Origin: Pedobacter nototheniae
Lineage (GTDB): Bacteria > Bacteroidota > Bacteroidia > Sphingobacteriales > Sphingobacteriaceae
NCBI RefSeq assembly: GCF_004335085.1
Contig: NZ_RQRS01000004.1
Span: 125,305-189,304 of the forward strand
Reading direction: 5' to 3'
DNA length: 64,000 bases
Below the pieces are notes generated by a model. It was given only the letters and a program-made list of their open reading frames with translations, did no database searches and had not been told where the DNA came from. The position numbers were made by a program, and so were the translations under genes. Below, piece by piece: positions 55,124-64,000 of the stretch (position 1 is the stretch's first letter; every line of letters starts with the position of its first letter).

Positions 55124-55267
55124 TGTCTTATATTTAGTTGTGTGTGTCAATACTTTTAAAAAAAACGTAAGGAGTTTTTAATGATCCTCATGAAATGCAA
55201 AACGGTTAAATTAATGTTATAAAATTGATGCTAACCAAATCATAATCGTTTTGTAGGCATAAATTTA

Positions 55268-55275
55268 TAAATTTG
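55268..55275 (+). promoter_or_regulatory. -7 promoter box of proS
   Basis: TAAATTTG (TAnnTTTG) 52 bases before ATG 55327. It lies over the TTG at 55273, which argues against that upstream start. Confidence 0.55.
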
Positions 55276-55326
55276 TGCTTAAGTTTCACATTTTTTAACA
55301 TACAATTTACGTTCCAAATACAATTT

Positions 55327-56799
55327 ATGAGCAAAGAAATTACAAGCAGAGCAGCAGATTATTCCCAGTGGTATAACGACATCGTAATAAAAGCCGATTT
55401 AGCAGAGCATTCTGCTGTTCGCGGATGTATGGTTATAAAGCCCAATGGCTACGCTATATGGGAAAAAATGCAAGCCGTATTAGATAAAATGTTTAAAGAT
55501 ACCGGGCACAGCAATGCTTATTTTCCATTATTCATACCAAAGTCATTTTTTTCTAAGGAAGCCTCTCACGTAGAGGGTTTTGCAACAGAATGTGCTGTAG
55601 TGACACACTATCGTTTAAAAAATGACGGTAATGGCAACATTGTTGTAGATGAAACCGCTAAACTTGAGGAAGAATTAATCGTTCGTCCAACTTCTGAAAC
55701 CATTATTTGGAACACGTACAAAGGATGGATTCAAAGCTACCGCGACTTACCAATTTTAATAAACCAATGGGCAAATGTTGTACGTTGGGAGATGCGTACA
55801 AGATTATTTCTTCGTACTGCAGAATTTCTTTGGCAAGAAGGGCATACCGCACATGCAACTGCGCAGGAAGCTATTGAAGAAACGGAGCGTATGCTACATA
55901 TTTATGCAGATTTTGCCGAAAACTGGTTAGCTGTTCCAGTAATAAGAGGACGCAAATCTCCAAATGAAAGGTTTGCCGGCGCTTTAGATACTTATTGTAT
56001 TGAAGCCTTGATGCAAGATGGTAAAGCATTACAAGCTGGTACATCGCACTTTTTGGGACAAAATTTTGCCAAAGCCTTTGATGTTAAATTTACAGGTAGA
56101 GATGGTAAATTGGATCACGTTTGGGCATCATCATGGGGTGTATCAACCCGTTTAATGGGCGCATTAATAATGGCACATAGTGATGATTCAGGCTTAATTA
56201 TTCCACCAAAATTGGCTCCAACTCAGGTTGTAATTGTTCCAATTTATAAAGGTGAAGAAGATTTAGCTAAAATTACAGCATACGTAAATGAATTAACCAT
56301 GAGATTAAAAGGATTAGGCGTTTCTGTTAAATACGACGACAGAGATACGCAACGTCCAGGGTTTAAATTTGCAGATTATGAATTGAAAGGTGTGCCAATT
56401 CGTATTGCAATTGGTGGCCGCGATTTAGAAAATAAAACCGTTGAAGTAGCCAGAAGAGATACTAAAGTTAAACAAACTGTTCCTCAAGATGGATTGGATA
56501 TTTACATCGTTAAATTATTGGAAGATATTCAAACTAGTATGTTTAATAAAGCTTTGGCTTATCGCGATGAGCATATTACTGAAGCAAACAGTTATGATGA
56601 GTTTAAACAATTGTTAGATGAAAAGGCAGGTTTTATCTCCGCACACTGGGATGGTACTCCAGAAACGGAGCAAAAAATTAAAGAAGAAACAAAAGCAACA
56701 ATTCGTTGTATTCCGTTAGATAATAAATTAGAAGATGGGGTTTGTATTTACTCTGGAAAACCATCTACACAAAGAGTATTATTTGCAAGAGCATATTAA
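55327..56799 (+). CDS. proS: Prolyl-tRNA synthetase (archaeal/eukaryotic-like type)
   Basis: Charges tRNA-Pro. 490 residues from ATG 55327 ([18 protein letters not shown]). Class II core with [40 protein letters not shown], then an anticodon-binding domain ([39 protein letters not shown]) and the C-terminal zinc/extension domain. It lacks the editing insertion of the E. coli form; this short type is normal in Bacteroidota. The start is set by the family N-terminus. Confidence 0.96.
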   Translation: MSKEITSRAADYSQWYNDIVIKADLAEHSAVRGCMVIKPNGYAIWEKMQAVLDKMFKDTGHSNAYFPLFIPKSFFSKEASHVEGFATECAVVTHYRLKNDGNGNIVVDETAKLEEELIVRPTSETIIWNTYKGWIQSYRDLPILINQWANVVRWEMRTRLFLRTAEFLWQEGHTAHATAQEAIEETERMLHIYADFAENWLAVPVIRGRKSPNERFAGALDTYCIEALMQDGKALQAGTSHFLGQNFAKAFDVKFTGRDGKLDHVWASSWGVSTRLMGALIMAHSDDSGLIIPPKLAPTQVVIVPIYKGEEDLAKITAYVNELTMRLKGLGVSVKYDDRDTQRPGFKFADYELKGVPIRIAIGGRDLENKTVEVARRDTKVKQTVPQDGLDIYIVKLLEDIQTSMFNKALAYRDEHITEANSYDEFKQLLDEKAGFISAHWDGTPETEQKIKEETKATIRCIPLDNKLEDGVCIYSGKPSTQRVLFARAY

Positions 56800-56886
56800 T
56801 CTGATTAACTGGCAAAGGCAATTTGGATTATACCATACTATCTTAAAGCTCGTTATTTGTTATCAGGTAATTTTTAAATTATTAAC

Positions 56887-58026
56887 ATGAAATTCGCAAC
56901 AAAAGCTATACATGCAGGTCAAGAACCTGATCCAACAACCGGTGCTGTGATGACACCAATTTATCAAACCTCTACTTACTGGCAAAAATCGCCAGGAGAT
57001 AATAAAGGTTATGAATATTCTCGAGGAACAAATCCAACACGTAAAGCGTTAGAGGATTGCCTTGCAGCTTTAGAAAATGCTAAATATGGTTTGGCTTTTT
57101 CTAGTGGAATGGGGGCAACTGATGCAGTTTTAAAACTTTTGCAACCGGGTGATGAAGTAATTACTGGAAATGATTTATACGGTGGTTCTTATCGTATTTT
57201 TACTAAAATATTTGCGAATTACGGCATTAAGTTTCATTTTTTGGATTTGTCTAATCCTGAAAATATGTTGCCTTACATCAATGAAAAAACTAAGTTAATT
57301 TGGATAGAAACGCCTACAAATCCAACAATGCAAATTATTGATATTGAGGGTGTAGCTAAAATTTCTAAAGAAAAAAACCTGATTTTAACTGTTGATAATA
57401 CATTTGCTTCTCCATATTTGCAAAACCCTATTGATTTAGGTGCAGATATTGTAATGCACTCTGTAACTAAATACATTGGTGGTCATTCTGATGTAGTTAT
57501 GGGCGCATTGGTTACCAATGATGAGAAACTTTATAAAGATCTTTGGTTTATTTATAATGCTTGTGGCGCAACTCCAGGTCCGCAGGATGCCTTTTTAGTG
57601 TTGAGAGGTATTAAAACACTCCATTTACGCATGAAAGCACATTGTGAAAATGGAGAACGTATTGCTCACTTTTTAAAAACACACCCAAAGGTTGATAAAA
57701 TTTACTGGCCAGGTTTTGAGGACCATCCTAATCATGCTGTTGCTAAAAAACAAATGCGTGGTTTTGGTGGCATGATCTCGATTACTTTAAAAGGTGCAGA
57801 CTTAGAAGAAACATTTAGAATTTCTTCCAACTTTAAGGTATTTACTTTAGCTGAATCATTGGGTGGTGTAGAATCATTAATCAACCATCCAGCCACAATG
57901 ACACATGGCTCTATCCCTAAAGAAGAGCGTGAAAAAGTGGGAGTAACCGATAACCTTTTACGCTTAAGTGTTGGTGTTGAAGATATTGATGATTTGTTAG
58001 AGGATTTAGAAAATGCTTTAAAATAA
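56887..58026 (+). CDS. metB: Cystathionine gamma-synthase / trans-sulfuration PLP enzyme
   Basis: Cys/Met-metabolism PLP enzyme, 379 residues. Motifs: TKAIHAGQEPDPTTGAVMTPIYQTSTY, YEYSRGTNPTRKALE, FSSGMGATDAVLKLL, and the PLP-Lys region HSVTKYIGGHSDVVMG, then the C-terminal SLGGVESLINHPATMTHGSIPKEERE. Family members act as cystathionine gamma-synthase, gamma-lyase or homocysteine synthase; sequence alone does not separate them well, and metB is the most likely. Own terminator. Confidence 0.9.
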   Translation: MKFATKAIHAGQEPDPTTGAVMTPIYQTSTYWQKSPGDNKGYEYSRGTNPTRKALEDCLAALENAKYGLAFSSGMGATDAVLKLLQPGDEVITGNDLYGGSYRIFTKIFANYGIKFHFLDLSNPENMLPYINEKTKLIWIETPTNPTMQIIDIEGVAKISKEKNLILTVDNTFASPYLQNPIDLGADIVMHSVTKYIGGHSDVVMGALVTNDEKLYKDLWFIYNACGATPGPQDAFLVLRGIKTLHLRMKAHCENGERIAHFLKTHPKVDKIYWPGFEDHPNHAVAKKQMRGFGGMISITLKGADLEETFRISSNFKVFTLAESLGGVESLINHPATMTHGSIPKEEREKVGVTDNLLRLSVGVEDIDDLLEDLENALK

Positions 58027-58080
58027 GAAAGCGTTTTTCTACAAGTAAACCCGATTAAGTTTAATGAATCGGAAATTTAA

Positions 58081-58121
58081 AATAAAGGCTGCATTTTCAT
58101 TTCGAAATCGCAGCCTTTATT
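58081..58121. terminator. Terminator between metB and the EEP lipoprotein gene
   Basis: Perfect 12-bp stem (AATAAAGGCTGC with GCAGCCTTTATT) with a 17-base loop containing ATTTCGAAAT; bidirectional. Confidence 0.8.
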
Positions 58122-58168
58122 CATTATTGAGATTTCATTAAAATTAGCTCACAATATAATCTCTAAAA

Positions 58169-59227
58169 TCAATTTTTAAAAAGAGACTTTGACGGTTTTT
58201 TAACTTCAAAAACCGTCATTAATACTTTATGGTCGGTTGGCCAAACTCCTATTGGTAATTTAATTATATCTTTTGAAGTTTCAGCCACAGCTACATTTTT
58301 TACAATGGTTTCTTTTGGTCCAATGATGAAACTTTCTTTAGGTTTAATAATATCATTAGCATAATAATAAATAAAATCTATCCTATCCCTTTCATCAGCT
58401 TTTGGTGCCCAGGTAGCTTGAGCCGGCCAAGTAAACCCAGGGTAATCAACCTCGTTAGGATAAATTACCCTATAACTATCCTTAAATCCATTATTATATA
58501 ATGAAGTAGAAGCCCTCCATGGAGCCACAACACCGTTATGATCGTAACTATTTTTTGTAGCTTCTGTCCAATCCAAATGAGATGCTTCATTAAAATCTCC
58601 ACCTAAAACTACAATTCTACCTAAGTTAATATCCTTTTTTGCGGCTTGTAAAAAATCATTAATAGATTTTGGTCGTTTTGATTGTGCATCATCAGCCATT
58701 ATGGTTTTCAAATCAGTAACAGGAGCGGATAACTCTTTCCACGTATTTCCGTTGTATCCCCTTGGGTAATAAACTGCATAGTGTGTGTAATCCAAGTGTG
58801 CGGTGTAAATGGCGATTTCTTGCCCTTCTACTACGGCAATTAACTTATTCATACCAGATATTTCGCCATCCTTACTATATTCTTTAATAGGGTATTTACT
58901 CAGTAAACCAGGATCGCCACTGTAAAATGAATAATATTTTTTTCCTCTTTTAGCTAGTCCAGCAACGGCCTTTTCAAAAAAGAATGTATTATCCAAATTA
59001 TTTACCTCACTAATGGTTACAAAATCAGGATCGTATTTAGCAATTTCATCCAGTTGAAGTTCAAAACCATTAGTTACATTTTTGCCCTCATTCCAAATGT
59101 TAAATTGCATAACACTAAGATTAAAAGTCTCCGATTCGGGAATAACCTCATCATTATCTTTTTTGCAAGATTGAAGAACGGTTAATAAAGTTACCGCGAG
59201 CAATAAGTCGCGTAATAATTTATTCAT
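58169..59227 (-). CDS. Endonuclease/exonuclease/phosphatase family lipoprotein
   Basis: 352 residues: lipobox signal (LLTVLQSCKKDND) and an EEP (DNase I-like) domain with MQFNIWNEG, VTISEVNN (metal Glu), YTAHLDYTH, GGDFNEASHLDW, DRIDFIYY and a C-terminal WPTDHKVLM. The catalytic set looks complete. Exported EEP proteins can be nucleases, phosphodiesterases or sphingomyelinase-like; substrate unknown. Confidence 0.9.
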   Translation of the reverse strand: MNKLLRDLLLAVTLLTVLQSCKKDNDEVIPESETFNLSVMQFNIWNEGKNVTNGFELQLDEIAKYDPDFVTISEVNNLDNTFFFEKAVAGLAKRGKKYYSFYSGDPGLLSKYPIKEYSKDGEISGMNKLIAVVEGQEIAIYTAHLDYTHYAVYYPRGYNGNTWKELSAPVTDLKTIMADDAQSKRPKSINDFLQAAKKDINLGRIVVLGGDFNEASHLDWTEATKNSYDHNGVVAPWRASTSLYNNGFKDSYRVIYPNEVDYPGFTWPAQATWAPKADERDRIDFIYYYANDIIKPKESFIIGPKETIVKNVAVAETSKDIIKLPIGVWPTDHKVLMTVFEVKKPSKSLFKN

Positions 59228-59349
59228 ATCTATATTTTTTTATAAAAGTGGCTTTCGTATGTTCTTTAAATATTACTTGTGTATTATTTTTGTGATATTA
59301 AGGTGGAGGATAGATTTTAAAACCAAACATGTGTTAGTTATAAAAGAAT

Positions 59350-60201
59350 ATGGTTTTTTTAGAGTTGCAGAATTTTCTCGATCAAAAGGTAGAGCAGTAT
59401 AATAGACCAGATTTTATAGCCAATGATCCAGTTTGTATTCCTCATTTATTTCAAAAGAAACAAGATGTAGAAATCGCTGGCTTTTTTGCTTCTATTTTAG
59501 CTTGGGGGCAACGGAAAACCATAATAAATAAGTGTAAAGAATTGTTGGAACGCATGGATAATGCACCGCATGATTTTGTGTTAAATCATTCAGATAATGA
59601 TTTAAAAAGGCTTTTAAACTTTAAACACCGCACCTTTAACGATACCGATTTATTGTACTTTATTTCCTTTTTTAAAGCACATTATACAGCTTATAATAGC
59701 CTTGAACAAGCATTTTTACCCAACAATAATATATTTTTACCTGATTATTTAGAATCTGGTGGTGATAAAAATAATAGTATTAACTCTTCTGAAGTTTGTT
59801 TAACATCCAAATTTACATTTACAATAGAAGAGGCTTTAAACCATTTCAGATCTTATTTCTTTTCGCTCGAAGATTTTCCTCATCGTACTAAAAAGCACAT
59901 TTCATCACCATTACAAAAATCAACGTGTAAGCGCTTAAATATGTTTTTACGATGGATGGTTAGGCACGATGATAAAGGAGTTGATTTTGGAATATGGAAG
60001 GTTTTAAAACCAAAAGATTTAATTTGCCCCTGTGATGTGCATGTAGATAGGGTTGGGCGGCTATTAGGACTCATTTACAGAAAGCAAACAGATTGGTTAA
60101 CAGCCATTGAATTAACTGAAAATTTGAAGCAATTTGATCCAAATGATCCGGTAAAGTACGATTTTGCCCTTTTTGGTTTAGGCGTAGAAAAAATTCTATA
60201 A
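59350..60201 (+). CDS. TIGR02757 family protein (DUF2400)
   Basis: 283 residues, matching the DUF2400/TIGR02757 family by FIANDPVCIPHLFQKKQDVEIAGFFASILAWGQRKTII, FKHRTFNDTDLLYF, KRLNMFLRWMVR and CDVHVDRVGRLLGL. The distant similarity to helix-hairpin-helix base-excision glycosylases suggests a DNA-repair role, which remains unproven. Monocistronic, with 120 bases before the next gene. Confidence 0.88.
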   Translation: MVFLELQNFLDQKVEQYNRPDFIANDPVCIPHLFQKKQDVEIAGFFASILAWGQRKTIINKCKELLERMDNAPHDFVLNHSDNDLKRLLNFKHRTFNDTDLLYFISFFKAHYTAYNSLEQAFLPNNNIFLPDYLESGGDKNNSINSSEVCLTSKFTFTIEEALNHFRSYFFSLEDFPHRTKKHISSPLQKSTCKRLNMFLRWMVRHDDKGVDFGIWKVLKPKDLICPCDVHVDRVGRLLGLIYRKQTDWLTAIELTENLKQFDPNDPVKYDFALFGLGVEKIL

Positions 60202-60321
60202 ATGGAATATTTGTAAGCAGAAATCAAAAAAAACTTCATTATTTAAATCTATCTTCCTATAATTACACTGTGATTTTTAGTAAATAGTTAAAAATTCGAT
60301 CCATCCCTAGGCCTAAAAATA

Positions 60322-60936
60322 ATGATTGCATTAAATTTATCTGATAAAGATAAATGGAAGAGGTATAACAACTTTTCTCCATTAATTTCAATTTTTAAAA
60401 AATTTCATGTCTTAAATAATGAAATTGAAAGCAGGATAAATCAACAAACTTTTCCAATAAGCTACAAAAAGAATAAATATTTAATTTCTCCATTAGATCG
60501 TAACGAATATCTCTTTTTAATTATTAAAGGAGTTGTAAGAGGCTTTGTAAAGGATGGGAAAAATGAAATTACTACGTGGATTGCACAAGAGAATGAAATA
60601 GTGGGTACCATACGTAATTTGTGGACCGATGAAGAATCAATGGAGTATTTGCAGGCGCTGGAAGATGTGGAACTCATTGCGATACCACACGAATTATCGG
60701 ATGATCTTTATGAGAATTTTGCTGAGGCAAATATCGTTGGCCGTAAAATGATGGAGTTATATTACCGCGCTGCAGAAGAACGTGCATACCTTTGTCGGAT
60801 ATCTTCAGCAGAAAAAAGATACAAGCGTTTTCTCGATTCTTACCCAGGTTTGGTTCATCGGGTATCATTAAAACATGTTGCGTCATTTTTAGCTATAAGG
60901 CTTGAAACTCTAAGTAGAGTGCGGGCAAGGGTCTAA
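60322..60936 (+). CDS. Crp/Fnr-like transcriptional regulator (paralogue 3)
   Basis: 204 residues, close to the protein at 18232 along its whole length (NxFSPLISIFKKFH, KKNKYLISPLDRNEYLFLIIKGVVRG, ITTWIAQENEIVGTIRNLW, VGRKMMELYYRAAEERAYLCRI). The C-terminus ends in the short helix-turn-helix with recognition helix IRLETLSRVRARV. The cassette reads QENEIVGTIRN, so classical cAMP binding is unlikely. Target unknown. Confidence 0.82.
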   Translation: MIALNLSDKDKWKRYNNFSPLISIFKKFHVLNNEIESRINQQTFPISYKKNKYLISPLDRNEYLFLIIKGVVRGFVKDGKNEITTWIAQENEIVGTIRNLWTDEESMEYLQALEDVELIAIPHELSDDLYENFAEANIVGRKMMELYYRAAEERAYLCRISSAEKRYKRFLDSYPGLVHRVSLKHVASFLAIRLETLSRVRARV

Positions 60937-61311
60937 TTTCAAATCGACCTTGCATTATTTATAGCTTTATAATTAGTAAAACAAATACGACTAGCTAAAT
61001 ATCGCTTTCAGCTCTATTGTTAAGATATTTTTATACGCTTTAGCCTAAATCATTTTAGTACTAAAAATGAAATTTGGATGTTAGTTTTAAAAATACTTTA
61101 TACAACAGGAAATAAATAAATAATTAGGTAATCCTTATTATGTTAAAGGTTAGGACATTATTTTTTAATTTTTTACATGTTTTGTTGTTTATGTATAAGA
61201 ATTAATACAAAATAATATACTGTTAAGAGTCGATATTATATAAATATAAGTTACATTTGCCTTTGACAATAGATATCCTTAAATCTTAATTAAGAAATTA
61301 TCCTTCACAAA
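60937..61311. other. Gene-free stretch before the LuxR regulator
   Basis: AT-rich, no frame or strong hairpin seen. It holds the promoter box at 61252-61259; otherwise nothing recognisable. Confidence 0.45.
61252..61259 (+). promoter_or_regulatory. -7 promoter box of the LuxR-type regulator
   Basis: TACATTTG (TAnnTTTG), 53 bases before ATG 61312. Confidence 0.55.
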
Positions 61312-61959
61312 ATGAAAACAAAACATGCTGTAAGCACTTTCACCGTTTTAATCGCAGATGATCATGAGATTATCAGACGTGGTTTAAAAAGCTTGATTTC
61401 TGATTTCTGGGCGGGCGTTGAAATCATCAATGCATCAAACATGGATCAAGCTCTGGTAGAGTGTGCAAAATCTCCTAATCTAATTATTATAGATGTGAAT
61501 CTACCAGGTGGAAACAACCTTAAGGTAATTGATCAGATTAAAGTTGCACAACCAAATGCTAAAATTTTAGTATTCTCATCACTTAATGAGAATATATATG
61601 CTGTGCCTTATTTAAAAGCTGGTGCATCAGGTTACTTAACTAAAAATGCGGAAGAATCTGAAATCGTAACTGCAATTACTACAATTTTAGCCGGCAGCCG
61701 TTACTCTAGTAGAAATGTTAAAGAAAATATGTTCAACAGCATTTTAGGTAATGATTCTAACAATCCATTCACTAAATTATCGGGTAGGGAATTAGAAGTT
61801 GCTGAACTATTAACAAAAGGCGTTGGTGTTTTAGAGATATCAAACAAGCTTAATTTGCAAATGGGTACAGTGAGTACTTATAAGCTTAGACTTTTTCAGA
61901 AACTTAAAATAAAGAGTATTATTGAGTTAGCTGAAAAAATGAGCATTTACGAGAAATAA
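61312..61959 (+). CDS. NarL/LuxR-type response regulator (orphan)
   Basis: 215 residues: receiver domain (about 11-130) with LIADDHEI acidic pair and probable phospho-acceptor D61 in LIIIDVNLPGG, and a LuxR helix-turn-helix (about 150-210) with LSGRELEVAELLTKGVGVLEISNKLNL and TVSTYKLRLFQKLKI. No kinase gene is adjacent, so it is an orphan regulator of unknown target. Terminator at 61978. Confidence 0.93.
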   Translation: MKTKHAVSTFTVLIADDHEIIRRGLKSLISDFWAGVEIINASNMDQALVECAKSPNLIIIDVNLPGGNNLKVIDQIKVAQPNAKILVFSSLNENIYAVPYLKAGASGYLTKNAEESEIVTAITTILAGSRYSSRNVKENMFNSILGNDSNNPFTKLSGRELEVAELLTKGVGVLEISNKLNLQMGTVSTYKLRLFQKLKIKSIIELAEKMSIYEK

Positions 61960-61977
61960 TTAAAAACATCCCTCTTT

Positions 61978-62021
61978 AAATCGAAATCAATAATTAGTTT
62001 CCTAACTATTGATTTCGATTT
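61978..62021. terminator. Bidirectional terminator overlapping the end of the 62006 gene
   Basis: 20-bp stem with one G-U pair (AAATCGAAATCAATAATTAG with CTAACTATTGATTTCGATTT), loop TTTC. The right arm covers the last codons of the minus-strand gene. Confidence 0.85.
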
Positions 62022-62200
62022 TTGTTTTTAGTACCTAAACCATTCTCACCTGATTCGTTTGGTGAACTCCCTGCCTGTCCGAATTTATCAGATGCTCCCT
62101 TTCCATTTTGATCAAATGAAGCTTTTTCTTTAGATGAACCCGAAGTTTTTGCTTCTTTAGTATCTTTTTCCTCGCTATTTTTTGCCGCTTTATCTTTCAT
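62006..62200 (-). CDS. Small hydrophilic low-complexity protein
   Basis: 64 residues rich in Lys, Glu, Ser, Gly and Asn (MKDKAAKNSEEKDTKEAK... ending GTKNKNRNQ), no Cys, no hydrophobic core, so probably disordered. ATG start, terminator at the stop. Small disordered stress-type proteins of this composition are common in Sphingobacteriaceae; function unknown. Confidence 0.55.
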   Translation of the reverse strand: MKDKAAKNSEEKDTKEAKTSGSSKEKASFDQNGKGASDKFGQAGSSPNESGENGLGTKNKNRNQ

Positions 62201-62458
62201 GTTCTTTATAGTTGATGCTAATAAAACAGAATGAAGTTAAAAAAGTTTGTTTCCGTTTTCTCCTTATTCATGTTAATTTTTATACTAAAGTTTGTGTTAA
62301 TGTATTAGCGCATATACAGCATTATAATTCTGGTTAAGCACAACCATTTTATTGTATTGTAATTTACTTTAGTCGTTTTTTGCTTAAAAATTTGACAATT
62401 GTAAATCAAATAATATAAAACGACGTGTTTGGATTGCTACGGATATTATATTTACATT

Positions 62459-62641
62459 ATGATAAAGCTAAAGAGATCATTACCTGAAACTGAGCTTAAT
62501 GAAATAAAACCTGGTCACTTTGTACAAGATGAACATGGCAAAAGTGGAATTGTAGAAAAAATTGAAATTTTTAAAAAGGGGAGGGAAATCCAATACTATT
62601 ATAAACTTAGTAGTGGTGAAACGATTCTTATTCTTAAATAA
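62459..62641 (+). CDS. Hypothetical 60-residue protein
   Basis: From ATG 62459: MIKLKRSLPETELNEIKPGHFVQDEHGKSG, then FKKGREIQYYYKLSSGETILILK. The pattern (GHFVxDEHGKSGIV, basic-aromatic strands) suggests a small beta-barrel such as an SH3- or KOW-like fold; unrecognised family. The frame opens further to 62429, but the inner ATG is a better start. Confidence 0.55.
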   Translation: MIKLKRSLPETELNEIKPGHFVQDEHGKSGIVEKIEIFKKGREIQYYYKLSSGETILILK

Positions 62642-62662
62642 AATATTATAAAAAAAAAATAC

Positions 62663-62684
62663 GCAGGATACTCTCATATCCTGC
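62663..62684 (-). terminator. Terminator of the transglutaminase-like gene
   Basis: 8-bp stem (GCAGGATA with TATCCTGC), 6-base loop; minus strand continues with a U-run of about ten. It lies about 100 bases past the stop codon. Confidence 0.6.
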
Positions 62685-62786
62685 ATTTGTCTCCATTTCT
62701 ATAAACCTATCCAGGTTATTAAAAACTTGGGCTAAATATAACAAAAAAGTTACTTCATGTTATGCTTAAAGGTTTTAGTTTAATTG

Positions 62787-63902
62787 TTATTCTGGATTAG
62801 CGTAAAAATCTTTAATGGAATTTGTGTAAACACAATAGTTTACTTCAGAATTCCAGAAACTAATTTTTGTTAAATTGGGCGCTCCGTTGGGTATAAGCAT
62901 TAATGATCGTTTCCCATCAATTTTAAATAAATCATTAGCCGCTAAGTTTCTGTTATCAAGCGCTGTATCTAAATAATATAAATAATCATAAACAAAATCA
63001 ACATAATTTCTTTTAGAAATTTTATCTCTGCTAGCCAGTATTAATTTATCATAATTTTCGCTTAGCGCTTTTTGAAATTCTACAGCATTAAGGGGTTTTC
63101 CATTTAGTGTAGGGATAACATTAAACTGCCCATCAGCAAATACCCATTTATTAATATCCTTTAAAAAAACTTCGGTAACTACATGTCCTGGAGATCCCTT
63201 TCGTGTTTCAGCATCTTTAGTTTTAATGTAAAGTACACGTGCAGGAAACCCGTTTGCTATTAGTTGATCTTTTAATACAATTGAGTACGCAAAACAAGGA
63301 AAACGGCCACCAGCCTTCGCTTCATTTAGTATAGAAATACCGTCACTTCCTTTTGGTGAGTTGCCACCATCGTGCTTCCATTGGTGGTGTGTCCAATTTA
63401 AAATATTGAGCACTTTATCTAAATCTGTACGGTTATTTTTAATTAACTGTGCCGTTGGGTATAAAGTTCTTAAAGAATCAAAATATTTGTTATTGCTACT
63501 TTGATAAAACTGTTTAATATCTGTTCTCTTATTTTGTGTATCGTAACTAATAGGATCCCAATTATAAGGTTCGGCTGTAATTAAAGTATAAGCAGGTTCT
63601 TTATCTGCTAGTTTTACATAAAAGGACTTTGTTTCTCCTCGATTTATTGAAAATTTAATGCTGTCGAGATCAGTTCTAAAAGCAAAATTCTCCTTATTAC
63701 TGTATAGTTTAACTTTTAAGGTGTCATTGGAGATTTGGGGTGAAATTCTCCATGTACGGGTATACCAATTGTTGGAAAGGCCATAGTCGGCTTGTTCAGT
63801 TTTTGCCAGCAATAGTGGTTTTTGTTTGTAGCTTTTCTGAGCATAGGATTGCATAGAAAATAGGGTAGCAGAGAGTGCTAAAATAGGGATGTAGATTTTC
63901 AT
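62787..63902 (-). CDS. Secreted transglutaminase-like (cysteine-protease fold) protein
   Basis: 371 residues from ATG 63902 (signal peptide MQSYAQ). A transglutaminase-like core holds the Cys-His-Asp set: GGRFPCFAYSIVLKDQL (Cys), GSPGHVVTEVFL (His) and WVFADGQFNVI (Asp). The N-terminal 90 residues look like an Ig-type beta domain. It may act on peptides or peptidoglycan stems; substrate unknown. A longer frame to 63953 adds an unlikely hydrophobic start. The gene is the last in the window; 63903-64000 holds nothing recognisable. Confidence 0.8.
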   Translation of the reverse strand: MKIYIPILALSATLFSMQSYAQKSYKQKPLLLAKTEQADYGLSNNWYTRTWRISPQISNDTLKVKLYSNKENFAFRTDLDSIKFSINRGETKSFYVKLADKEPAYTLITAEPYNWDPISYDTQNKRTDIKQFYQSSNNKYFDSLRTLYPTAQLIKNNRTDLDKVLNILNWTHHQWKHDGGNSPKGSDGISILNEAKAGGRFPCFAYSIVLKDQLIANGFPARVLYIKTKDAETRKGSPGHVVTEVFLKDINKWVFADGQFNVIPTLNGKPLNAVEFQKALSENYDKLILASRDKISKRNYVDFVYDYLYYLDTALDNRNLAANDLFKIDGKRSLMLIPNGAPNLTKISFWNSEVNYCVYTNSIKDFYANPE

Positions 63903-64000
63903 TTTTATAATATTGAGGTTTAAATATATGAAAATGATCCTGTTTAGGAACAATAATCAGTATTATCTCTGTTAGACAATTTAATCTTTTCGGTAATACA

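Noticed and set aside
56800..56886. Possible SAM riboswitch before metB
   Set aside because: Only 87 bases are available and no SAM-type core or terminator is seen.

Overview
The window is AT-rich DNA from a member of the Bacteroidota, most likely a Sphingobacteriaceae species close to Pedobacter (inference from gene content, not a search). The signs are many TAnnTTTG-type -7 promoter boxes with little Shine-Dalgarno signal, DUF4296, DUF4374 and TIGR02757 families, a type-3 ProRS, short Crp/Fnr-like regulators of about 200 residues, an OmpP1/FadL porin, CarboxypepD_reg-like/TonB receptors and many lipobox proteins. No rRNA, tRNA, CRISPR array, prophage, plasmid gene or transposase was seen. 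The first gene (ccoG) is cut by the left edge.

Layout. 1-2.3 kb: end of a cbb3 oxidase assembly cluster (ccoG, fixH, TauE/SafE-like). 2.5-6.1 kb: a small OB-fold-like protein, a LytTR response regulator overlapping a TPR sensor kinase, and a small membrane protein. 6.2-14.4 kb: two aldo/keto reductases, gpmA, three small genes, DNA ligase D and a cation efflux protein. 14.5-18.9 kb: secreted aldose epimerase, two Crp-like regulators, an ECF sigma factor and an OmpA-like lipoprotein. 19.2-25.5 kb: a possible small RNA, then ubiX, mtaB, lgt, an inositol-phosphatase-like gene, an Nfu-type Fe-S carrier and purB. 25.6-29.0 kb: a Thr-rich lipoprotein divergent from an ECF sigma factor that is paired with a membrane protease carrying an anti-sigma-like N-terminus; the shared promoter region holds a perfect 68-bp tandem duplication. 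A peroxiredoxin and a cold-shock protein follow. 29.0-38.0 kb: housekeeping metabolism (methyltransferase, aspartate kinase, GNAT, YggS), DUF4296, mutS2, a 53-residue Cys-rich protein and the scoA/scoB CoA-transferase pair.

38.0-42.9 kb is a three-gene unit of TonB receptor, DUF4374 lipoprotein and PepSY membrane protein, matching the XusABC xenosiderophore system of Bacteroides. Upstream of it lies a 2-kb non-coding array of a roughly 377-bp repeat (43.1-45.04 kb) with several hairpins, one of which changes sequence between copies while keeping its base pairing. 45.1-64 kb: uridine kinase with a LysM protein, dps, a UbiD-family decarboxylase (whose cofactor would come from UbiX at 19.3 kb), a large secreted protein, a FadL-like porin, a Gly/Tyr/Asn-rich lipoprotein, proS, metB, an endo/exonuclease-family lipoprotein, a TIGR02757 protein, a third Crp-like regulator, an orphan LuxR response regulator, two small proteins and a transglutaminase-like protein.

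The best candidates for something new are the ECF/anti-sigma-protease module with its duplicated promoter and the structured repeat array. Most other genes are ordinary for the group. All family calls were made by reading motifs; none was confirmed by a database search.
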